In this document: positions 20,787 to 30,734 of the stretch, in pieces | Position numbering within the stretch: the stretch's first letter is position 1 | Layout of the letters: every line of letters begins with the position of its first letter | Assembly: GCA_958295665.1 (NCBI GenBank) | Contig: OY282559.1 | Span: forward strand, 265,150,057 to 265,214,056 | DNA: 64,000 nucleotides | Source of the DNA: Tipula vernalis | Taxonomy: Eukaryota > Arthropoda > Insecta > Diptera > Tipulidae | Direction of reading: 5' to 3' | The notes under the pieces: model-generated | What the model was told of the DNA's origin: nothing | The model's database searches: none | Seen by the model: the letters and a program-made list of their open reading frames with translations, nothing else | Position numbers and translations under genes: made by a program

Positions 20787-21504
20787 TGTAGGGGCAATCC
20801 ACTTACGGCGATAAAGATTTCCAAATTAGCAAGTGGCCTTGCGAGTCTCTCCCTGATAAAGATGATTACGGCTGATTTCAATTAAAAGCACAAGTAAAAA
20901 GGCAAGTTATTTACTTTACACTACTAATTATAAACTTTATTTTCCTTTTCACACTAATTTAATTTTATTTTAACTTTAATTTCAAATGTAAGTTGAAATT
21001 CTAAGCCGCACAAAATGACACTGACAAATTTTCCTTTTTTATTATCTTTCTGTCAAAAAAGTGTACTAAAAGTTAATTGGTCTAAAACCATTTATGAATG
21101 CGTCCCACACAATGAATGAGTGTACGCAACCAAGAAATTTTAGTACCTTGTCTGTAAGTGAAGGAAAATTTGACGTTTACAACAAATGTCGGCGTATTTA
21201 CGATATTTTTTCATAAACATGTAAGTATAACTTAAATAACTCGATAAAGGACATAATTTTAGTAAATAAATGATTTTCTTAATTCTAAGAAAGTGTACAT
21301 GCATTATGAAAAGTTTTAGAAGTAAATATGCTAACAATAATTACAATTTCTTGTGTTTTAAATTTCAGGTTACGGTTTATATGGATGACGTATTAATGAT
21401 GTTGTTTATATTTTCAGGTTATATGCTGCGATTTGATGATTTTTTATGTTTTTTATGTTGAGAATTTTGATGGTAGGTATTTTTAAAGTTTATAATCCTC
21501 AACA
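20787..21504 (-). repeat. BEL-2 3' LTR (left on the plus strand)
   Basis: 718 bp, TG...CA, nearly identical to 26003-26720. The minus strand immediately upstream (21505-21518) reads AAGGGCGGCGGTA, a suitable polypurine tract. Small 63-65 codon ORFs inside the LTR are repeated in both copies and have no domain. Confidence 0.92.
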
Positions 21505-21536
21505 TACCGCCGCCCTTGAACCACCAGGTTCAATGA

Positions 21537-24500
21537 TTAATTGTTGTTAATAGATACTATATTGCTTGCCGTTGCGTTGTCTTCGTTAGCTGTGGGAAGA
21601 ACACATATTTTGTTGATAGGACGCACTATCTCTCCCGATGATGTCTTGACCGTAACCACTCTTACTAGGCCATCGGCTCCCGGATGCAACGTTATAACTT
21701 TTCCCAAAAGCCATTGATTGACAGGAGTATTATTGTCTTTCAAGACAATTACGTCGTCTATTTTTACTGGAGCTTGAGTTTCTCGCCATTTCGACCGAGT
21801 TTGCATGGTGGTGAGATATTCCAGTGACCAGCTTTTCCAGAAATGCTGTTTCAGCTGTTGTACTATTTGCCACCTCGTTAAGTGACTTGGATTTGAGCAC
21901 GTGATATCCAGTTCTGGAATTTTTGTGTATGAATGCCCGATCAAAAAATGCGATGGTGTGAGCACGTCTGTATCGGCATCAATGATGGAACACAATGGTC
22001 TCGAGTTGAGTATACTCTCGATTTCTGCGAGAAATGTATTCATTTCCTCCTGGGTCAATATAGTGTTGCCAATTACTCGCCGTAGGTGGTATTTTGCAGA
22101 TTTCACACCAGCTTCCCAAATGCCGCCAAAATGGGGTGCTGCTGGAGGAATAAAGTGCCATGATATGCATTGTCTAGAAGAGTAAGCAGAGATAATTTTT
22201 GAATTTTGAATTATTTTGCGAAACTCTTCCCTTAATTTTCGATCTGCGCCTACAAAGTTCGTGCCATTGTCGCTAAATATCTCTTGGCATACGCCCCGTC
22301 TAGATACGAATCTCCTGAGGGCACCCAAGAACGCCTCGCTACTCAGATCTCCAACCAATTCAAGATGTATGGCCTTGGTGCTCAAGCAGATGAAAAGACA
22401 TACGTAAGACTTGAATGCCTTTTGACCTCGACCTTTCCGCATATGAATCAATATGGGTCCAGCGTAATCGACCCCGACTTTCAAGAAAGGTCGGACTAAT
22501 TCCACCCGCGCGCTTGGTAAATTTCCCATTAGCTGAGTTTTAACGTTGGCTTTGAATCTGGTGCAGATCACGCACCGGTTGATGACTTGTCGTACCAAAT
22601 TTCGGCCTCGCTGAATCCAAAATTCTTGTCTTGAAATGGCTAACGTGAGTGATGGACCGGAATGTTTGCTGTCCATATGGATGGTGTAGATTGCCAACAT
22701 ACTCAACTGCGATTTGGGATGCAAGATTATGGGATGTTTTGTTGAATATTCTATGTTCGCATTTTCTAATCGCCCACCAACGCGCAGAAGTCCATCTTTG
22801 TCGAGGAATGGGTTTAAAGATTTGATGCTACTCGTTTTGTGAACTTCCTGCCCAGCTCGTAATTGTTGAATTTCCTCCGGATAAAACTTTAATTGTTCGT
22901 GTTCGCAAATTTTGTATAGACTACTGAATATTTCTTCTCTGGTTAAGCTTACGGTTCTCGCTGTGTTCTGCTTCTTCATAATGTTGACAAATCGAAGTAT
23001 ATATGCCATAACGGTTTTAAGTCTTGTCAATGTTGAATATCTGGAGAGGAAGTACTCGAACCATTGAGTTTTACTTTCGTTGTTCAAGATAGTAAATGTG
23101 AATGCTGTAGTGATTGCCAACTGGGAAGTAAATGCGAAGTGATCGGTTTCTGGATTCCAAGTCAGGCCCAATATTTTAATTGGAGATAGCTCATCTGACT
23201 GGATATCGTTTATCGTTTTCATGTCTTCCTTGGATTCGTTATCTGCATTATGATAGATGTTCGATGAGTTGGACATCCATTTGCGTAGGTTAAAACCATG
23301 TCGTAATAGCAAACGGTTAATGTCTTCCTTTAGTTTGTTGATTTCGATTTCGGTTTCGAACTCCTTGTATAATAGTTGGAACTCGGGTTCTCGTGCGAAG
23401 CGTCGTTCCATAGTTCTTAATCTTTGTATTGCTGTGTGGAGTGATTGTCCCAAACACTCTACCGATTTCTTGTACGGTAATCCTACGATGAATCGGCCAT
23501 CGTTATCTATTTTTGTGTTGGTGGTGAAATGGTTCTCGCATAGTGTCTCCTCTGGGGACAAGATGGGTTCATTGGTTGAAATCGATTCCAATTCCCAGAA
23601 CATTCGCAACGTTTTGTCCAAGTCCACATTCGATTGTATGGCAAACATTGAAACTATATTCTCCGCCCTTCTGTTGCAGCTTCCGGAAACGATCCAACCC
23701 AGCACAGTCTTTTGTAGTATGAGATTATCATCACGGATTTTAATTTGTCCAGTCTCCAACAATCCAAAGAAGTAATCAGCGCCGATCAAAACATCTATTT
23801 GCGATGATTTGTAAAATTGTGGATCCGCTAGTTGAACCTCAGGCCAAGAATCTAGATAAATGTCCTCAAATGATTGATGGGGTAGGTTAGAAGTGATTTT
23901 TGAAAGAATTAATGCCTCCATTGACATTTCTGGATGATGATTTGGTCGAATAACTAATGATACTTTTCCTTTCGTAAAACCGGCGTTAGAACTGCCCAGC
24001 CCCGCTATGGATATTCTCGCGTTCGTTTTCTTCAGGCCCAATCGTTGTACGCAGGATTCGGAGATAAAAGTGGTCTGGGACCCTGAGTCTAATAACGCGC
24101 GACAGACTAATGGACGTGAATTGCAATCCAAAATTTTAATCATGGCGGTTGGTAATATAGTGTACTTGGATGAATTTTGCGAGCAGAGGGATGTAGTTGC
24201 TTCGGCTGTGACTGGTGGTTGTTGGGAGTTGGTTTTCGCGTCCTCTTTCTCGTGAAGTAGAGTATGGTGCCTTTTGTGACAAATTCTGCAACGACCTTTC
24301 GATGGACAGTCCTTTACTACGTGTCTTCGGCTCAGGCAATTAAAACACCTATTCTTGGATTTCGCCCAATCCTTTCGTTTTTCAACATCCATTTCATTAA
24401 ATTGTTGGCATGATGATAAATAATGATCACCATCACTACACAGCGCACAACTATAGGTACTATTTTGGTTTTCTATTGTAACATGACTTTTAACTTTAAT

Positions 24501-25400
24501 TTGCGAGGTAGATTTCTTAACCGACATGTTAACCGTTTCTAAAGCATCGATTCGTCTCGCTAAAAATTTCAAAAAATCAGAGAACTGTGGATTTTCTAAA
24601 TCGGCTACATATTCAGACCATAATACTCGAGACTTGTCGTCCAACTTCTGAACCAACAGGAAGATCAACCAATGATCTCGATTTTCAGCGTTTTCACCCA
24701 ACGCCTTTAAGCCACGTATCACTTCATCGGAGGTATCCATTAGTCTCTTAACATTATCCGGGTTGGCATTTGTAATTGCTGGCTGTTCAATGAAAGTACG
24801 CAAAAATACGTTGATAATGTGCCGCTTACGATCGTATCGAGATTTGAGTTTATTTAGAGCACCGATATAATTGCTCTCTGTTATGCTAATGTGCCTCAAA
24901 AGTACTGCGGCCTCACCGCGCAAAAGACCAACGAGGTATTGAAATTTTTGCACCGGACTTAACTTGGCAGATTCGTGAATGGTGGAGCAAAACATATCGT
25001 AAAACGATTGCCATTCTCTATAGTCCCCTGAGAACAGCGGTATACTAATTTTTGGTAATTTCACTTCGTTATGATTGGCTGCATTAGTCATATTAAACGA
25101 TATATCCGGTGATATATTACCCGCAGTTATAGATTTAGCTCGAATTCGCGTATTAAGACCCGTTACAGCTGTATAATAATTTTCCTCGTAAACGTGGTCC
25201 GATTCTTCGAGTGGATCGAGGTAAAAAATTTTATTTTCTATAGCGGTAAATTCGGACATCAATTGTTCTACCCGAGCTAGACGTGTCTTATATTCTTCAA
25301 CTGGAGTGTCGTCGTTAGCAGATTTAAGGTAATTAATAATATTCGTGAGGCGACCTTTATTACTCGAGCATTGTTTTTTAAGAGCCAATATATCCGCCAT
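21537..25400 (-). CDS. BEL-2 polyprotein: gag, protease, integrase; RT palm and RNase H deleted
   Basis: 1287 codons without a stop, against roughly 1700-1800 for a full BEL polyprotein. Gag spans residues about 1-300 (KLPKISIPLFSGDYREWQSF, near 115). Zinc motifs CALCSDGDHYLSSC, CFNCLSRRHVVKDC and CRICHKRHHTLLH lie at about 318-383; protease LLDSGSQTTFIS at about 436. At about residue 685 the sequence passes from FAREPEFQLLYKEF straight to LLLRHGFNLRKWMSN, so the RT palm with YVDD is absent. At about 755 it passes from LGLTWNPETDHFAF to TQWFEYFLSRYSTLTRLK, so RNase H is absent. Integrase is complete: VGVDYAGPI (about 978), FSDNGTNFVGA (about 1044), GGIWEAGVKSA (about 1095). Mobility would require RT in trans. 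Confidence 0.9.
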   Translation of the reverse strand: MADILALKKQCSSNKGRLTNIINYLKSANDDTPVEEYKTRLARVEQLMSEFTAIENKIFYLDPLEESDHVYEENYYTAVTGLNTRIRAKSITAGNISPDISFNMTNAANHNEVKLPKISIPLFSGDYREWQSFYDMFCSTIHESAKLSPVQKFQYLVGLLRGEAAVLLRHISITESNYIGALNKLKSRYDRKRHIINVFLRTFIEQPAITNANPDNVKRLMDTSDEVIRGLKALGENAENRDHWLIFLLVQKLDDKSRVLWSEYVADLENPQFSDFLKFLARRIDALETVNMSVKKSTSQIKVKSHVTIENQNSTYSCALCSDGDHYLSSCQQFNEMDVEKRKDWAKSKNRCFNCLSRRHVVKDCPSKGRCRICHKRHHTLLHEKEDAKTNSQQPPVTAEATTSLCSQNSSKYTILPTAMIKILDCNSRPLVCRALLDSGSQTTFISESCVQRLGLKKTNARISIAGLGSSNAGFTKGKVSLVIRPNHHPEMSMEALILSKITSNLPHQSFEDIYLDSWPEVQLADPQFYKSSQIDVLIGADYFFGLLETGQIKIRDDNLILQKTVLGWIVSGSCNRRAENIVSMFAIQSNVDLDKTLRMFWELESISTNEPILSPEETLCENHFTTNTKIDNDGRFIVGLPYKKSVECLGQSLHTAIQRLRTMERRFAREPEFQLLYKEFETEIEINKLKEDINRLLLRHGFNLRKWMSNSSNIYHNADNESKEDMKTINDIQSDELSPIKILGLTWNPETDHFAFTSQLAITTAFTFTILNNESKTQWFEYFLSRYSTLTRLKTVMAYILRFVNIMKKQNTARTVSLTREEIFSSLYKICEHEQLKFYPEEIQQLRAGQEVHKTSSIKSLNPFLDKDGLLRVGGRLENANIEYSTKHPIILHPKSQLSMLAIYTIHMDSKHSGPSLTLAISRQEFWIQRGRNLVRQVINRCVICTRFKANVKTQLMGNLPSARVELVRPFLKVGVDYAGPILIHMRKGRGQKAFKSYVCLFICLSTKAIHLELVGDLSSEAFLGALRRFVSRRGVCQEIFSDNGTNFVGADRKLREEFRKIIQNSKIISAYSSRQCISWHFIPPAAPHFGGIWEAGVKSAKYHLRRVIGNTILTQEEMNTFLAEIESILNSRPLCSIIDADTDVLTPSHFLIGHSYTKIPELDITCSNPSHLTRWQIVQQLKQHFWKSWSLEYLTTMQTRSKWRETQAPVKIDDVIVLKDNNTPVNQWLLGKVITLHPGADGLVRVVTVKTSSGEIVRPINKICVLPTANEDNATASNIVSINNN

Positions 25401-26000
25401 CGTAATTAGGTTTGCTTTTGTTCACTTCCCGTATCCCGTTCTCAATAATGGTTGACCGTTATGTAATAGTGTTTCTAGATGGTGCGTCCGGCTAATTCCC
25501 CCCTTTTAATCGCTGATTGTACGGTGTTTCACGCGTAGACAATTAATTAATTTATTACCGCTGCCTCTGTAAATGACGCAACTCGTTCTCAAATTATATT
25601 TATAGATGCTGCTACTCGTATGATTTTTATTGTAGCGTCCCAAAATGGTTACCGTATACTATTGCACACGTGGGTGGTGCAAATTTGTATGATTTATGAT
25701 ATATCGCTCGACTGTGAGCGCGTTAAAATTCACTACGTTGATTAACTGATGTTGCTCAAGCTTTGGAGCACTGCGGATGACCAATAAACTTACAAATCAC
25801 ACGCGTATTTTGTGCAAATCGACTTTTATTGTAGCGTCCCAAAATGGCTACCCATATACTATTGCACACGTGGGTGGTGCAAATTTATATGATTTATGAT
25901 ATATCGCTCGACTGTGAGCGCGTTACTGCGATATTCCGAATTGTTTGATAATTGCTCGAGTTTTGGAGCACTGCTGGTTACGATCCGGCTCGAAGGACCA
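25401..26000 (-). other. BEL-2 leader with tandem duplicated block and primer site
   Basis: A block of about 150 bp occurs twice at a period of about 199-200 bp (25625-25774 and 25824-25973). Each copy includes GTAGCGTCCCAAAATGG, CACACGTGGGTGGTGC and the hairpin CGCTCGACTGTGAGCG. The primer site ATCCGGCTCGAAGGACCA lies at 25983-26000, two bases from the LTR. Repeated structured blocks in a retroelement leader suggest a promoter or packaging/dimer signal, but that is inference. Confidence 0.85.
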
Positions 26001-26002
26001 AA

Positions 26003-26720
26003 TGTAGGGGCAATCCACTTACGTCGATAAAGATTTGCAAATTAGCAAGTGACCTTGCGAGTCTCTCCCTGATAAAGATGATTACGGCTGATTTCAATTA
26101 AAAGCACAAGTAAAAAGGCAAGTTATTTACTTTACACTACTAATTATAAACTTTATTTTCCTTTTCACACTAATTTAATTTTATTTTAACTTTAATTTCA
26201 AATGTAAGTTGAAATTCTAAGCCGCACAAAATGACACTGACAAATTTTCCTTTTTTATTATCTTTCTGTCAAAAAAGTGTACTAAAAGTTAATTGGTCTA
26301 AAACCATTTATGAATGCGTCCCACACAATGAATGAGTGTACGCAACCAAGAAATTTTAGTACCTTGTCTGTAAGTGAAGGAAAATTTGACGTTTACAACA
26401 AATGTCGGCGTATTTACGATATTTTTTCATAAACATGTAAGTATAACTTAAATAACTCGATAAAGGACATAATTTTAGTAAATAAATGATTTTCTTAATT
26501 CTAAGAAAGTGTACATGCATTATGAAAAGTTTTAGAAGTAAATATGCTAACAATAATTACAATTTCTTGTGTTTTAAATTTCAGGTTACGGTTTATATGG
26601 ATGACGTATTAATGATGTTGTTTATATTTTCAGGTTATATGCTGCGATTTGATGATTTTTTATGTTTTTTATGTTGAGAATTTTGATGGTAGGTATTTTT
26701 AAAGTTTATAATCCTCAACA
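26003..26720 (-). repeat. BEL-2 5' LTR (right on the plus strand)
   Basis: 718 bp matching 20787-21504, starting TGTAGGGGCAATCC and ending ATCCTCAACA. It is followed by the second ATATT target copy and then non-element sequence. Confidence 0.92.
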
Positions 26721-26725
26721 ATATT

Positions 26726-28925
26726 TAAAAATACAATGTTTCTTTCTGAGTCTACTTCTTTCCGTGTGCTTTTTTCGTACTGATTTTCACAAGGATTTCC
26801 ATGCGAAATTTCTATTGGGATACCCCTAATGAAAGTCGTTAGACACTTGTCTTGTGAAGCTTTATTACAGGTTTAAATATTGTTTTTTTTTCTCAAAAAT
26901 TACAAAAGTGTATTTTAAGGAATTCGTAATTTCATGACGATTTGAAGAAAATATTGAGAAATAATTTCGTATAAAACCTTTAAATGAAAAGGCTTCTGTA
27001 TTGTGCAACCCATATTAAAAAAGGCAAACGATGTCGGCAAGATCTTATAAAATTTTGAACATCAAAACGCATTATTTGGAATAATAAAAAGTAATTTATG
27101 AGCATATTATTCCTCCCATCTTGCAATAAGCAATTAATTCACACAGTAACACAAATCGATTATGTGACGATCCAAAAAAAAAAAAAAAACACAAAAATGC
27201 GACAAGACTTCATGCTGTTAATATATTAATAGTTCGGCTTCCAAAAAAAATTTGTTATTTTTTTCTAAACATACATAAATGTAAATCGAAATATATGTTG
27301 TCAAAACAATATGTAATATAATTATCCTTCAAAACAAACTTGAAACTTAAGACTGCTAATATATTTATAGAATTTTTATTTTTTCGTTTCATAATAACAT
27401 AATCATGTTTTTAAAATAAGCCTGTATCGCAAATATGTGATTGATTGATTACTTGAAAACGATTTATCGTATTATATACAATTTTTGAGTTATATGTACA
27501 CGATAGGGAGGCCACCACAAAGGGGTGCGAATTTGGAACGAAGGCATATTTTTTTACATACATATATCCAAAAGCTTTTTTGTTAAATTTGTTTGCCTAC
27601 CATAAATATTTTTCAGAAACAATGCAAACAGTATGTGGTTTATAGATATAGATTACAAATCGTTGTTGGTTGCAACAACAAACCTGACTTGTTTACATAT
27701 ACAGATCCCAAACCACATATGTAAATTTGAAGCTAAAGTAAAATTTGTTGTTAGCTTTATACAAGGATAAACACAACACAAAAACGGATGCTTTTCCATT
27801 ATACTGCATTATTTGATTGTGTACTAAAAAACTATATTACTGGAATTCCGGTTAGTAGCATAATACACAAAAATACTCTATAGACGAGATAGTTCCTTCA
27901 CTCAACTATATACTTATTTGTAATATGGTTTATATTTTTATGCTACTCTAGTTTAGATTAAATAATTGGATACTGAAGACAAAAAAAAAAAGCAAATTAG
28001 ATCAACTTCATACAAACAATATATTCCTTTAAACCAAAAGTTCTCGTTCGTTTGTTTCTTTATCTCAAGACAAAAACAAAACGTAACTCCCATTTGAGCA
28101 GCTCATTCCATTAACTCTCGTATTATATTGGAGCACATCCTTTTCAGTTTTTATAATTATATTATGTATGTATGTAGTTTCGTTTTGTGAGTATAACGGT
28201 GGAAATGCAATTTACCATGTTAAAACATGAAAAGTTAAAATTGAAATTTTTTCCATTTTGGTTCATGTGAAGTGAAATGCTACAGGTGGGAAATAAACGA
28301 ATGCACTGTAGAGATGTGCACATATACAGGAAAATTATATTCCATTTTAACTTTGATTGTTTGTGTGTTCAATGTGTTGTAAAGCAGTTCACGGTAACTG
28401 GAAACTGCGAAAAAGCTATCCAAGCAACTGATTATTTTTGAAAATTGTATAGTTCAACACAAGAATTTAAGGCTGAATGTTTTTGAAAATTCCATTAACT
28501 TTCACAAATTTCCTATAAGCTGATGTTCCTAATCTAATTCCGAAATTCAAAATTTACTGTACTTCGTTCTTTCACGCCATATTAGTTGCACTTCTGACCA
28601 GTATTCCCGTCCAGGTCGCCTGCCTGCATTCTGGCTAGTAGAATCTCAGCGACCTCTTTCCCTGCATTACTCTCCGAGTTTTTTCCCAATTGCTCCATCA
28701 CTTCATTCTTTTATATTCGGGTAGCATTTCCTTAAGTCTGACATCGTTGTGAAATTTTTGCTTAAGGGTCTAATAGCTCTTGCTGTATTATACCAAACAA
28801 AATGGATTGCTGCTGAAAATTGACTCATTACAAACTCAGCCAAAACAATATCGTTAATATAGAGAGATTGAATTTATTTATCCCATCCTGAATAGAAAGT
28901 CAAATTCAGCCAATGGTGCTACACG
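26726..28925. other. Intergenic AT-rich sequence, no recognisable feature
   Basis: I see no ORF with a known domain, no RNA gene and no clear repeat structure. There is an A-run at about 27174-27189 and short tatgta-type motifs near 28165. This is the longest stretch in the first half of the window without transposon signatures and may be ordinary host intergenic DNA. Confidence 0.5.
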
Positions 28926-28929
28926 GAAC

Positions 28930-29590
28930 TATAATAAGTTATCACCAAAATATGTACACAAAGCTGGCAGAATTTTCAGAAATGAGGCCAACTTTAAAGC
29001 ACAAAATTTCAAATAAACACCAATCAAGGCAATTAGCAGCTATCGTAAAATTGTAAATGACGATATTTTGAAGTATAGTAGAAGAGCGCTGAGCGCCTCG
29101 TAAGAATGGAGGAAGGTTGTTCATCGATCTATCAAATTTATACTACACAACTACATAATCTGCGTCAGTATTCTTTTTTTTTTTTGCCAAATTCGGTTCT
29201 CCAATCTGACATCGTGCTGTCACTGCAGCTGATTAGAACTGTGCCTTATAAACTAGAAAAGCTTACATTTCAACCCATTAGAAAACGTCACACCAATTGA
29301 AAATAAAAATACATCTACATGGCCGATTTCATCAGGAGCTAAGCCAACCAATTGTCGACATAGGCTCGTCGAACAAATGGCTGGCTTATGGAGAATTATT
29401 TCTAGAAACGAAAGGAATTGATGCTTGCCATATACAAGAACAAGCAGTAAATACACGAAATTATCGCAAACATGTTATGTGTGAAACGATAGAGAGTACA
29501 ACGAAAGGTACAACGAAAAACCGGAAAGAATACAACACATTAAATCGAGCTGTCAGACACTGTAACACAATCAACAATTAGCGCCTAAAT
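28930..29590 (+). pseudogene. Decayed LINE C-terminal region (R4/R2-like style)
   Basis: Broken frames resemble the tail of insect LINE ORFs of the restriction-like-endonuclease kind. Near 29085-29150 one frame reads PRKNGGRLFIDLSNLYY. In the frame 29297-29581 SSNKWLAYGELFLETKG is followed by HIQEQAVNTRNYRKHVM, which echoes the WL..G.LFPETEG / IQDQV..T.NYRK pattern of that family. No RT catalytic motif is visible here. Stops and frame changes are many. The clade assignment is tentative and based on recalled motif style only. Confidence 0.5.
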
Positions 29591-29594
29591 ACAA

Positions 29595-30734
29595 ATTTAT
29601 TCAAAGAATCATTCCACATTATAAATACTGAACTGAGACTATGCTTGACGACACACACAATATGCTTGGACATACTATAAAGACTACACAATTCACAACA
29701 ATATACTGGCTATCATGCTTAAAGACTAGCATAACAAAATAACATATTTAATAGATCTAGCCGTTCCGAACACTCATAACGTGCTACATATTCAGAGAAA
29801 ATAAGGAAATCTTTAGAACTGGCTGCGGAGATGCAACAAATAAGGAGCTATATCTAAAACACTGCACAATAGTTTGAACACAGACGCTTACGTTTTTAAA
29901 ATGCTAAATTAACTTCAACAGGAGAAACTCTGAAGATTGTTGAAGGAATCGTTCTTTAACAGTCAGCATTCGATACCTTCTCCTGGCTTCATATGAGTTA
30001 AAGCTTTATGCTCATGCTATAATGTTTGTGTTGCAGTGTAACTTTTGGCACCTTGGCAATGTGTTTTTCAGTCTAGTTTAGTTAGGCGAGCACCGGTCGT
30101 AATTTTCAGTCACCCAACGAGGTGGAAGTTGCACACTAAGCCGAAATTAAAGGAATGCTTCCATAAAAAAAAAATCCCAGAACTTATTCAACAAAAACAT
30201 TTTTTTTTATTCTTAATCGCTGTGGACTACCACCAAGGCTTGAAAAATCAACAACTTTAGTTGTTGCTCGATATTTTCAGTTAGTCTCCCGCCAAAAATA
30301 TTTGCTTAAATCCGCTTCCAAACCCTACTTGTAAACTCATATTTTGAATACGTTCCGTCTGCTACTCCGATTTTTTTAAAATTTTTGTTTCAGCCATTTA
30401 GGTTGTGGGAAACACTTTCTGCTCCTTTTTCTTCGACGTGATAACTGTAATTCTAATTAAAGATTTATCTTTCTAGCTAGCATCATCGTCCTCTAGGCTG
30501 GACAAGAAGGTGTCAGCGGACTCTGCTTTATCTTTAGTTTTAAGATCTTAAGAATTAATTTCTTCAAATACAGATTTCATGTATGTATACATACGTACAT
30601 GTATAACAGAACACGTACTAATTCGGCATCAAATGTGCAAAATTCGTCGCGAACCACTTTTGAACAGGACACTTGTGGCAGTACTTTAATTTTTCGTTGC
30701 GATTATTGCAGTCATAAGCTAAATCAATAGTTAA
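29595..30734. other. Intergenic sequence, no recognisable feature
   Basis: No ORF with recognised content; a 71-codon frame at 30045-30260 has no domain. A palindromic tacata/tatgta stretch lies at about 30580-30605. Confidence 0.45.

Larger units (their letters stand above)
20787..26720 (-). mobile_element. BEL-2, non-autonomous BEL/Pao element with intact gag-protease-integrase ORF
   Basis: Two 718-bp LTRs (20787-21504 and 26003-26720) share TGTAGGGG starts and CTCAACA ends, with about three differences, all in the first 60 bp. The 5-bp target duplication is ATATT (20782-20786 and 26721-26725). Internal order on the minus strand is primer site (25983-26000), a 600-bp leader with tandem repeats, one 1287-codon ORF, polypurine tract (about 21505-21518) and LTR. 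The ORF lacks most of RT and RNase H. Confidence 0.93.

Noticed and set aside
21140..21461. Small ORFs on both strands repeated at 26356-26677
   Set aside because: These are the two BEL-2 LTRs; no conserved domain.
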